5,752 nt of DNA from JBFHER01 sp041584055. GTDB lineage: Bacteria > Bacteroidota > Bacteroidia > Bacteroidales > UBA5342. This document shows positions 1 to 5,752 of this stretch, piece by piece. The stretch covers positions 1-5,752 of the forward strand of contig JBFHER010000260.1 in assembly GCA_041584055.1 (NCBI GenBank), in the 5' to 3' direction. A program made the position numbers and the translations under genes. Every line of letters begins with the position of its first letter. Positions within the stretch are counted from its first letter, which is position 1. The notes beneath the pieces were generated by a model. It was given only the letters and a program-made list of their open reading frames with translations, searched no databases and had not been told where the DNA came from.

Positions 1-1377
1 CCAAAAACAAATGATTTTGCGATGATTCTCGGATATCCGGGCAGTACTGATCGTTATTTGACTTCCTGGGGGATCGAAGAGCGCATGTACATCGTTAATA
101 TGTCTCGTATTGTGGTTCGGGAAGCAAAGCAGAAAGTTTGGTTAGAAGATATGCAAGCAGATCCTCGTGTTCGGATTGCCTATGCATCAAAATACTCACG
201 TAGCACCAACTATTATAAGAATAGCATTGGTATGAACCGTGGATTGGAAAATTTAAAGGTGCTGGATGCAAAGCGAGCACTTGAAACGAAATTTGAAGCA
301 TGGGTGAAAGAAGATGCCCAAAGAAATGAAACTTACGGCGAAGCCTTGCCGCTTTTGAAAAATGCCTATGCAAATCGTTCTGATAGTTACAAAGCATACC
401 AGTTTTTCAATGAGGCCATCAGGTCAGGGGCTGAAATATATTCATTTGCCTATGGCTCTAAAGGATTGGAAAATGCACTTGAAAGCAACGACAAGGAAAA
501 AATAGACAAGGCTGTTGATCGCCTTAAAAAAGCGGCTGAGAAGTATTTTAAGAATTATAATTCATCCACGGATGAGAAAACAGTTGCAGTGATGTTGGAC
601 GTTTTTGCCGACGAAATTGGCAGTGAATATCGCTCCTCCGTTTATGATAAAATAGATAGAAAATTCAAGGGCAATTATGAAGCCTATGCCCGAAACTTGT
701 TTAAAAAATCAATTTTTGCGTCAGAAGAGAACTTCAATAAATTTATTGAAAAACCCACATTGAACAGGCTGCAGAAAGATGTGGCGTTGGTTGATGCAAA
801 GCTGATGTTCAAACAACATGCTGCTATTTCAAAAATTGCCATGCAGGAGAATACAAATATCTCGAAAGGAAAACGTTTGTTTGAAGCAGGGATTCAGGCA
901 ATGATGAAAGACAAGGTATTTTATCCGGATGCAAATTTTAGTATGCGTTTAACTTATGGCAAGGTCGGTGATTACATTGCAAGAGATGCGGTTCACTACC
1001 TTCATTATACTACTTTGAAAGGTGTGATGGAAAAAGAAGATCCTGACAACTGGGAGTTCGTTGTTCATCCAAAACTAAAAGAATTATATGAATCAAAAGA
1101 TTACGGTCGCTATGCGGATGAAGACGGAACAATGCATGTTTGCTTCTTAACAGACAATGATATTACAGGAGGGAATTCAGGAAGTGGAGTTTTAAATTCG
1201 CGAGGGGAATTGTTTGGTCTGGCATTCGATGGCAATTGGGAAGCAATGAGTGGTGATATTGCTTTTGAGCCGGAATTGCAAAAATGTATCAATGTAGATA
1301 TGCGCTATGTGCTTTTTATTATTGACAAGTTTGCCGGTGCTCAAAACCTGATTGATGAAATGACAATTGTGAATTAG
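1..1377 (+). CDS. S46 family dipeptidyl peptidase, DPP7-like (C-terminal part; 5' end outside window)
   Basis: This is a serine exopeptidase fragment of 458 codons. The frame is open from base 1, so the first ATG (base 22) is internal, not a start. Residues 8-22 hold the family's Gly-Tyr-Pro-Gly-Ser-Thr stretch, followed by a long charged, mainly helical region and then the second half of the protease barrel. The nucleophile lies in TGGNSGSG, with Ser393 of the fragment at codon 1177-1179. The protein ends 65 residues later, as in P. gingivalis DPP7 (about 64), so the C-terminus is complete. Catalytic His and Asp must lie upstream, outside the window. Gly411 (codon 1231-1233, in FDGNWE) is 18 residues after the serine. 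In S46 enzymes Gly here goes with DPP7-type preference for hydrophobic P1 residues, and Arg with DPP11-type Asp/Glu preference. The family acts in the periplasm, releasing dipeptides from N-termini. The residue after GNSGS is Gly, where many relatives have Pro. Family is very secure; subtype is inferred from one residue. Confidence 0.93.
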   Translation, partial: PKTNDFAMILGYPGSTDRYLTSWGIEERMYIVNMSRIVVREAKQKVWLEDMQADPRVRIAYASKYSRSTNYYKNSIGMNRGLENLKVLDAKRALETKFEAWVKEDAQRNETYGEALPLLKNAYANRSDSYKAYQFFNEAIRSGAEIYSFAYGSKGLENALESNDKEKIDKAVDRLKKAAEKYFKNYNSSTDEKTVAVMLDVFADEIGSEYRSSVYDKIDRKFKGNYEAYARNLFKKSIFASEENFNKFIEKPTLNRLQKDVALVDAKLMFKQHAAISKIAMQENTNISKGKRLFEAGIQAMMKDKVFYPDANFSMRLTYGKVGDYIARDAVHYLHYTTLKGVMEKEDPDNWEFVVHPKLKELYESKDYGRYADEDGTMHVCFLTDNDITGGNSGSGVLNSRGELFGLAFDGNWEAMSGDIAFEPELQKCINVDMRYVLFIIDKFAGAQNLIDEMTIVN

Positions 1378-1408
1378 GTTGTAAAACACAAGGAAGAATA
1401 AATATATT

Positions 1409-1445
1409 GAAAGGCGGTTTCTTGAATGGAACCGCCTTTCTTGTT
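1409..1445. terminator. Rho-independent terminator, probably bidirectional
   Basis: A perfect 11-bp inverted repeat (1409-1419 pairing with 1430-1440, GAAAGGCGGTT / AACCGCCTTTC) extends by a T-G wobble and a C-G pair to a 13-bp stem. The loop is 6 nt (TTGAAT). On the plus strand it starts 31 bp after the S46 peptidase stop and ends in CTTTCTTGTT. On the minus strand it begins 34 bp after the stop of the MBL-fold hydrolase, and the far side reads CTTTCAATATATTTATT, a looser U-rich tail. Its position between two convergent genes and the near-symmetrical arms suggest that it ends both transcripts. The plus-strand role is the firmer one. Confidence 0.85.
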
Positions 1446-1474
1446 ATGATGCATATTTAAAATCGTTCTGTTTG

Positions 1475-2113
1475 CTACTGCAGGTAGATGTTTTCAGCCT
1501 TTTCAGCGCCGATGGATGTCACCGGACCGTGGCCGGAAAAGACCCTGGTGTCATTGGGGAGACGTAACAGTTTTGATTTAATGTTTTCAATTAAGAGATC
1601 ATGATCTCCTCCCCATAAATCACTTCGTCCTATGCTGCCGCTAAAAAGAGCATCTCCAACGAATATCACCTTTTCTTTGGGGATATAAAAACATATTCCA
1701 CCAGGAGAATGCCCGGGAACATGTATGACTTCCAATTCTGTATTTCCAATCTTTAAACGATCACCCTCATTAAAAAAATGTCCAATGGGGGGTGGATCTT
1801 TTTTAACCTCCATTCCAAATTGTTTGGCATATTCCCTCGTTATCTTATACATTGGAACATCCCCTTCATGTGCCTCAGGAGAAACGCCAAACGTTTCATA
1901 TACAAAACTATTTCCCAGTACATGATCCACATGAAGGTGCGTATTTAAAAGTCGTGTTACCTTCAGACCATTATCATGAATGAACAGTTTTAATTCTTCA
2001 TGTTCATGAATTGAAACACATCCAGGATCAATGATTGCACATTCTCCTGTTTCATCATATATCAGGTAAGTATTTTCCTGAAATCCATTAAAGACAAACT
2101 TCTTTATTTCCAT
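1475..2113 (-). CDS. MBL-fold metallo-hydrolase, glyoxalase II-like (YcbL-type)
   Basis: This 212-residue protein has a complete set of dinuclear metal ligands for the metallo-beta-lactamase fold: THLHVDH (His59, His61, Asp63, His64), VPGHSPGG (His135), bridging Asp154 in VGDALFSGSIGR, and His195 in FSGHGP. The order and the GRSDL stretch after the bridging Asp match the glyoxalase II / YcbL group, which hydrolyses thioesters such as S-lactoylglutathione. At this length it lacks the C-terminal substrate-binding domain of classical GloB (about 250 residues), so the true substrate may be another thiol ester, and the name should stay generic. No signal peptide is seen; it is probably cytoplasmic. 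The ATG (2111-2113) is preceded by an A/T-rich stretch without a Shine-Dalgarno site, as is usual in Bacteroidota. It lies 52 bp downstream of pcm on the same strand, without an obvious promoter of its own, so cotranscription is plausible. No functional link to pcm is evident. Confidence 0.92.
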   Translation of the reverse strand: MEIKKFVFNGFQENTYLIYDETGECAIIDPGCVSIHEHEELKLFIHDNGLKVTRLLNTHLHVDHVLGNSFVYETFGVSPEAHEGDVPMYKITREYAKQFGMEVKKDPPPIGHFFNEGDRLKIGNTELEVIHVPGHSPGGICFYIPKEKVIFVGDALFSGSIGRSDLWGGDHDLLIENIKSKLLRLPNDTRVFSGHGPVTSIGAEKAENIYLQ

Positions 2114-2165
2114 ATATTAAATTTTCTAAGCATTTCAGTTTAATGAATTAAGTCAAGTGGCACCA

Positions 2166-2816
2166 TCATTCTACCCCTTTTAGCATTGGAACAAAGGCGA
2201 AATCTCCAAATTGTTCGGTTTTAAAATCTGATTCACTCACTCTGGTAATACGCGTCATAACCTGCTTTTCTCCTTCTCCAAGGGGGATGATCAACTTGCC
2301 GTCAATGGCCAATTGCCTGAGCAATGTTTTTGGGATAAATGGGGCCGCAGCTGTAATTATAATCCCTTTGTATGGAGCAGATTGCACATATCCTTCATAA
2401 CCATCACCTAAAAGTGTTTTGATTTTATATCCCAGCAAGGACAGTAGGGAGCTAGACTTTTTATGTAATATGGTATGTCGCTCGATGGTCACAACGTTCG
2501 CACCCATTTCACAAAGTACTGCAGCCTGATACCCTGAACCAGTGCCTATCTCCAAAACAGAATCTCCTGCATTTATGTTCAATAATTGTGATTGAAAAGC
2601 AACCGTATATGGTTGTGATATTGTCTGTCCCGCATCAATCATGTATGCATTGTCCTGATATGCAAACTGTACAAGATCTTCTCTGAAAAAACGATGCCGG
2701 GGAACACGTGAAATCGCTTCAAGCACTTTTGGGGATTGTATCCCTTTTAATTTGAGCTCATTCACAAGTCGATGCCGTTTGGCAACATATTTTATATCAT
2801 CCGGATTCTTCTGCAT
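2166..2816 (-). CDS. pcm: Protein-L-isoaspartate O-methyltransferase
   Basis: This cytoplasmic repair enzyme transfers a methyl group from S-adenosylmethionine to the alpha-carboxyl of isoaspartyl residues in aged proteins, starting their return to normal aspartyl bonds. The 216 residues carry all expected motifs in order: VPRHRF (38-43), the family-specific GQTISQPY (63-70), SAM motif I VLEIGTGSGYQAA (87-99), the acidic ribose-binding Glu112 in TIERH, GDGYEGY (137-143), IIITAAAP (152-159), DGKLIIPLG (172-180) and the C-terminal FVPMLKG (208-214). Length fits the bacterial family (about 205-220). The start was placed at ATG 2814-2816. A GTG codon lies immediately upstream (2817-2819) and would add one residue. 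An in-frame stop at 2838-2840 limits any further extension, and the next internal Met is too far in. The gene follows the ABC operon by 80 bp on the same strand and precedes the MBL-fold gene. Confidence 0.95.
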   Translation of the reverse strand: MQKNPDDIKYVAKRHRLVNELKLKGIQSPKVLEAISRVPRHRFFREDLVQFAYQDNAYMIDAGQTISQPYTVAFQSQLLNINAGDSVLEIGTGSGYQAAVLCEMGANVVTIERHTILHKKSSSLLSLLGYKIKTLLGDGYEGYVQSAPYKGIIITAAAPFIPKTLLRQLAIDGKLIIPLGEGEKQVMTRITRVSESDFKTEQFGDFAFVPMLKGVE

Positions 2817-2820
2817 CACG

Positions 2821-2828
2821 CAAATATA
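2821..2828 (-). promoter_or_regulatory. Candidate Bacteroidota -7 promoter element for pcm
   Basis: The minus strand reads TATATTTG, an exact match to the Bacteroidota sigma-ABfr -7 consensus TAnnTTTG, in the intergenic gap just ahead of pcm. No TTG or TTTG -33 element is found at the usual 17-23 bp spacing, which weakens the call. The box ends only 4 nt before the ATG, so initiation at normal distance would give a leaderless or nearly leaderless transcript. Chance occurrence in this AT-rich gap is possible. Confidence 0.35.
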
Positions 2829-2896
2829 GTAGAAAATTTAAACGAAGTGTATTCGGTTTTAAGAACGATTCAAGCGATTGACTGCTCTAATAAGAT

Positions 2897-3895
2897 TTAA
2901 AGCAAGGAAATCAATAATTCCCAAATGGAGTGACAGGTGGCATGTTTGTTGTTTCTAATCACATCCCAATGTGCATCAAAGACCGTCACCTTATCCTGCT
3001 GTTCAGATTCAACCACTTGATAACCATGTCTTTCCAGTGCCCTTTTTGTCCAAAACGATCGAACTGAATCGCCTATTAACTGTATCTTTTTGCTTTGATC
3101 ATAAACCACTTTAAAGGTACCGGAGTGTTTATCGAAATCAAAACTTTGGTTCAGAAATGCTTTTTCAAATTCGCCATTGAGGACCAAATCCTCGGGGGTC
3201 CCGGTGAAAATATTTTTATTGGCCATCAACCAGATTCTGTCGGAGGTTTGCAATGCCAGGTCCAGTTCGTGGGTGGATAGGAGGATGGATTTATTTGTGT
3301 CCCGGGCCAGCTTTCGTAAAAGTTTCATGATTTCAACCCGGTTTGGAAGGTCTAGATGAGCTGTCGGTTCATCAAGCAAAACAAGGGGGCAGTCCTGAGC
3401 CAGTGCCCGCGCTATCATTACCCGTTGTTTTTCACCATCACTCAGACTTTGAAAATAACGATCTTCAAAGCTTTGCATGCCAACCATTTCAATGGCTTCT
3501 TTTATGATCTTTATGTCTTCTCTCAGCAAGGATCCAAACCAGTTGGTGTGCGGGTATCTCCCCATGCTGACAATATCAAACACGGTAAGGTTGCCCGGAC
3601 TGGTCCTGTCTGTTAAAACCACTGAGATAAGTTGAGACAGCTGTTTATAATGCCTGGCATCCAGGGGAATGTTGTTGATGAGGACCTGGCCCTGCAAGGC
3701 GTCCTGCATGCCTGCCAGTGTTCGAATCAGGGTTGATTTGCCGGCTCCATTGGGACCTATCAAACAAATCATCTCACCCCTGAAAATATCAAGATCAACA
3801 TTTTCAAGAATTACAATGTCAGCCTGCTTTCGATTTTTGTAACCAATCGTAAGGGATGACGTTGTTAATATGGTATCGAAAGGTATGGGGCCCAT
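2897..3895 (-). CDS. ABC importer ATP-binding protein, FecE/BtuD-type, with C-terminal extension
   Basis: This is the nucleotide-binding subunit that powers the importer, on the cytoplasmic face of the inner membrane. Of 332 residues, about 1-255 are the ATPase: Walker A GPNGAGKST (47-55), signature LSDGEKQR (151-158, Asp in place of the usual second Gly), Walker B LVLLDEPT (171-178, catalytic Glu176), D-loop HLD (180-182) and switch His209. The Q-loop position, normally V-P-Q, reads VVLTDR (92-97), with Thr95 where Gln is expected. I recall similar sequences in Bacteroidota relatives, so this is probably a lineage trait, not damage. Usual FecE/BtuD/HmuV proteins have about 250-260 residues. 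Here roughly 70 more follow (about 262-332), starting around KVVYDQ and including WTKRALERHGY and a hydrophobic SIWELLISLL end; their role is unknown. The ATG shares one base with the permease stop (TAATG) and has an AGGA site 5 nt upstream (3901-3904), which points to translational coupling. Family secure; substrate (siderophore, heme or cobalamin) not decided. Confidence 0.93.
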   Translation of the reverse strand: MGPIPFDTILTTSSLTIGYKNRKQADIVILENVDLDIFRGEMICLIGPNGAGKSTLIRTLAGMQDALQGQVLINNIPLDARHYKQLSQLISVVLTDRTSPGNLTVFDIVSMGRYPHTNWFGSLLREDIKIIKEAIEMVGMQSFEDRYFQSLSDGEKQRVMIARALAQDCPLVLLDEPTAHLDLPNRVEIMKLLRKLARDTNKSILLSTHELDLALQTSDRIWLMANKNIFTGTPEDLVLNGEFEKAFLNQSFDFDKHSGTFKVVYDQSKKIQLIGDSVRSFWTKRALERHGYQVVESEQQDKVTVFDAHWDVIRNNKHATCHSIWELLISLL

Positions 3896-4932
3896 TAGAA
3901 TCCTGATCGTTTGGTTTTACTTCTGAAAATTACCCATATGACGACCGGTGCACCAAATATTGCGGTAACCGCATTGATGGGCAGGGTGCTTTGTGATCCT
4001 GGTAACTGGGAGATAATATCAAACAGGAGCATGAGTGTTGCACCCGTTAAAGCAACCACAGGCATTAACTTTTTATGATCTGAGGTATTTAAACCAAATC
4101 TTGAAATGTGAGGAACAGCAACACCAACAAATCCTATCGGCCCCACAAAGGCAGTGAGAGAACCGGCTATCAGACTTGTGAGGGCAATGATAATGATTCG
4201 CAACCGTTTTGTGTCAACACCTACACTTTGGGCATAATTTTCTCCAAGCAGAATTGCATTGAGATTCTTAACCAGCAAAAATGAAATTAACAAACCGGGA
4301 ATAAAGATGCACAGCATCACATAAACCTGTGCCCAGGTTACGCCTGATAAGGAGCCGAAAGTCCAGATTAAATAATTATGCACAATGTTCGGATCACTGA
4401 AGTATTGAAGAACTGTCACCACGGCACCTGTGATACTTCCAAACATGATTCCGACAATCAAAAGGGAGACGGAATCTTTTATACGCATCGATACCAGTAC
4501 GGTGAGCAGCATTACCAATGATGCACCAGCAATGGCCGCAAGTACCAGGCCCCAGGAGCTTTTTAAAAGAAAAATAGCTGCACCACCGCTAATGAGACTG
4601 GTTGCCATTGTAAATAAGGCTACCCCAAGACTTGCGCCAGAACTGATCCCCAGCACATAGGGCCCTGCCAATGGATTGCGGAAAAGGGTTTGCATAATTA
4701 AACCTGTAATTGAAAGTCCGGCACCCACGAGCATGGCTGTGATGGCTTTCGGCATTCGGAAATCATTTAAAATAAAGGCAAGGGTTGGATTGCTCTTATT
4801 TCCTAAAAGTATCTGCAGGCTTTCTTTCAATGGGATGTTAACGCTGCCAATCAACAGGTCGGTAAAAAACAATGCAGCCAATAACAGGACCAAAACACCG
4901 ATCCGAATGCGGTATGTTACCAGCTTAGTCAT
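3895..4932 (-). CDS. FecCD/BtuC-type ABC transporter permease
   Basis: This is the inner-membrane channel subunit of a type II ABC importer for iron-siderophore, heme or cobalamin chelates, expected to act as a homodimer. The 345 residues start with a short basic segment and a first membrane helix (about 11-29). Further hydrophobic helices lie near 61-81, 92-112, 127-148, 155-177, 198-220, 246-268, 290-310 and 318-336. Family hallmarks are FRMPKAI (58-64), LVGAGLSITGLIMQ (68-81), RNPLAGPYVLGISSGAS (85-101), the ATPase-coupling segment LLGENYAQSVGV (228-239), VGPIGFVGVAVPHISR (263-278) and LPINAVTAIFGAPVV (317-331). Enterobacterial relatives have D-x-x-A-R before the last helix; here it is FDIISQLPGSQSTLP. 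Its ATG overlaps the end of the substrate-binding gene by 8 bp, and its TAA overlaps the ATPase start, so the three are clearly one operon. Length is normal and no frame damage is seen. Confidence 0.95.
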   Translation of the reverse strand: MTKLVTYRIRIGVLVLLLAALFFTDLLIGSVNIPLKESLQILLGNKSNPTLAFILNDFRMPKAITAMLVGAGLSITGLIMQTLFRNPLAGPYVLGISSGASLGVALFTMATSLISGGAAIFLLKSSWGLVLAAIAGASLVMLLTVLVSMRIKDSVSLLIVGIMFGSITGAVVTVLQYFSDPNIVHNYLIWTFGSLSGVTWAQVYVMLCIFIPGLLISFLLVKNLNAILLGENYAQSVGVDTKRLRIIIIALTSLIAGSLTAFVGPIGFVGVAVPHISRFGLNTSDHKKLMPVVALTGATLMLLFDIISQLPGSQSTLPINAVTAIFGAPVVIWVIFRSKTKRSGF

Positions 4933-5752
4933 TTGATAGTTGTTGGTAATAATTGAGTTTAAAATTGTCTCCCATTAAATCAGGATGAAATATAGCAATT
5001 AAATCGGATAAGATTTTTTGAGGATTGCAAATACCATCTTCAAAATAGGCGTTTGCTCCAAGCCCATCAAAGTTTAAATTCCGGTTGTAAACCCGACCGG
5101 ATGAAACAGGTGGAAAATGCATTAACCTTTCATCTTTTGAAACCAAAGAGGCGATTGAATTTTCTTCCACATTGATCCAGATGTCAGCTTCTGAGATTTT
5201 ATCAAAGACAACTTCGAAACTTACGGGAAGACTAGCTGCGGAAGTATCATTTTGCATGATGTATTTTCCTCCGGCATCTTCTATTAATTTTGCCATGTAA
5301 CTGTTGCCACCCGGAAGGTACCAAACCCCTTTGAAACTATTCCCGGAAAATACAACCGTTTTTTTCTGCGCGTGATCAATGGATTCTCTGAGTTGCAGGT
5401 ATTCTTTTGAAATGTCTGAGAAAAACGAATTTGCTTCATCTTTCATGTCATAGAGGTAGCCAAATAATTTTATCCATTCTGCTCTGGCCAATGCCGTTGG
5501 TTCCATCCAATCAACGGTGTAAATCACGGGGATCCCAGCACGATGTAAGGTCTGATTCTTGTTGCCTGCATCCGGAAATCCTGATTCAATGACAACATCC
5601 GGGGAAAGAGCTAAAACTTTTTCGATGTCGGTGGATAAGCTTTGTCCCAGATTCGCGATTTTATTCTCGGCCAGGGCCTGCCTGACTTTTGGATTAAAAA
5701 TACGAAAAGGATCCGTCACCCCTGCAATGCTCTCTTCCTTTTTGAGTTGAGA
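4925..5752 (-). CDS. ABC transporter substrate-binding protein, helical-backbone BtuF/FecB type (N-terminus outside window)
   Basis: This is the periplasmic capture protein of the adjoining importer. The frame stays open to base 5752, giving 275 codons. The GTG at 5717-5719 encodes an internal Val, so the real start and any signal or lipoprotein sequence are outside the window. The visible part begins in the first lobe (SIAGVTDPFRIFNPKVRQ, fragment residues 8-25), then NLGQSLSTDIEKVLALSPDVV (in 34-54), a typical Peripla_BP_2 pattern. DWMEPTALARAEWIKLFG (81-98) leads into the long connecting helix, and its acidic residues may dock on the permease. The second lobe has FKGVWYLPGGNSYMAKL (140-156), DAGGKY (159-164), SLPVSFEVVF (174-183), ADIWINV (189-195), VSSGRVYN (216-223) and ICNPQKILSDLIAIFHP (241-257). 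Size and fold suit siderophore, heme or cobalamin binders, not metal-ion or sugar binders. The ligand cannot be read from sequence. The stop overlaps the permease start by 8 bp. Confidence 0.92.
   Translation of the reverse strand, partial: SQLKKEESIAGVTDPFRIFNPKVRQALAENKIANLGQSLSTDIEKVLALSPDVVIESGFPDAGNKNQTLHRAGIPVIYTVDWMEPTALARAEWIKLFGYLYDMKDEANSFFSDISKEYLQLRESIDHAQKKTVVFSGNSFKGVWYLPGGNSYMAKLIEDAGGKYIMQNDTSAASLPVSFEVVFDKISEADIWINVEENSIASLVSKDERLMHFPPVSSGRVYNRNLNFDGLGANAYFEDGICNPQKILSDLIAIFHPDLMGDNFKLNYYQQLSND

Noticed and set aside
22..24. ATG as a start codon for the S46 peptidase
   Set aside because: The frame is open from base 1 (residues PKTNDFA before it fit the family), and the catalytic His and Asp must lie upstream.
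95..397. Antisense open frame of about 100 codons opposite the S46 peptidase
   Set aside because: No recognisable motif, cysteine- and histidine-rich out-of-frame composition, and it lies fully within a strongly supported gene on the other strand.
1475..2113. Assignment of the MBL-fold protein as beta-lactamase or as classical GloB
   Set aside because: No secretion signal and the GRSDL/YcbL-type layout argue against a beta-lactamase; the missing C-terminal domain argues against classical hydroxyacylglutathione hydrolase.
2835..2860. Possible weak hairpin (CGAA-TACAC-TTCG on the minus strand, followed by TTTAAATTTT) after the ABC operon
   Set aside because: Only a 4-bp stem before a mismatch, so it is too weak to call a terminator; read-through from the ABC genes into pcm remains possible.
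2866..2879. Short direct repeat CGATT-CAAG-CGATT between the ATPase gene and pcm
   Set aside because: Two 5-bp copies in an AT-rich gap are expected by chance; there is no third copy or symmetric operator-like structure.
4430..4936. Two plus-strand open frames opposite the permease gene
   Set aside because: They are complements of hydrophobic-helix codons in a clear FecCD permease and show no motif or start signal of their own.
5717..5719. GTG as a start codon for the substrate-binding protein
   Set aside because: The frame is open further upstream to the window edge with residues (SIAGVTDP) that fit the conserved first lobe, so the codon is internal.

Overview
The window looks like ordinary chromosomal DNA from a member of the Bacteroidota. 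The evidence is a family S46 dipeptidyl peptidase, which is typical of that phylum. The ABC ATPase also carries an LSDGE signature, a VLT in place of the usual V-P-Q at the Q-loop, and a C-terminal extension, all of which I recall as common in Bacteroidota relatives. A TATATTTG box matching the phylum's TAnnTTTG -7 consensus lies upstream of pcm, Shine-Dalgarno sites are mostly absent, and base composition is moderately AT-rich. I cannot name the genus.

Layout. Bases 1-1377 (+) encode the C-terminal part of a DPP7-like S46 peptidase that continues off the left edge. It ends at a strong hairpin terminator (about 1409-1445), which also closes the convergent minus-strand genes. Everything to the right reads on the minus strand. 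In transcription order from the right edge these are: a helical-backbone ABC substrate-binding protein (4925-5752, N-terminus outside the window), a FecCD/BtuC-type permease (3895-4932), a FecE/BtuD-type ATPase with a C-terminal extension (2897-3895), protein-L-isoaspartate O-methyltransferase Pcm (2166-2816), and a glyoxalase II-like metallo-beta-lactamase-fold hydrolase (1475-2113).

How the genes work together. The three ABC genes overlap by 8 bp and 1 bp and form a complete type II importer operon of the iron-siderophore/heme/cobalamin class. Such systems move a chelate from periplasm to cytoplasm after a TonB-dependent receptor has carried it across the outer membrane. No receptor, riboswitch or metal-regulator operator is in the window, so the ligand stays open. 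Pcm and the MBL-fold hydrolase are housekeeping repair or detoxification enzymes. They may form their own small transcription unit starting from the gap at 2817-2896. The S46 peptidase is expected to work in the periplasm, releasing dipeptides from peptides.

No CRISPR array, insertion sequence, tRNA, rRNA, phage gene or defence system was seen, and I do not think the window holds a new biological system. The points most worth a second look are the ATPase C-terminal extension and altered Q-loop, the very short or absent 5' leader of pcm, and the specificity-determining glycine of the S46 peptidase.
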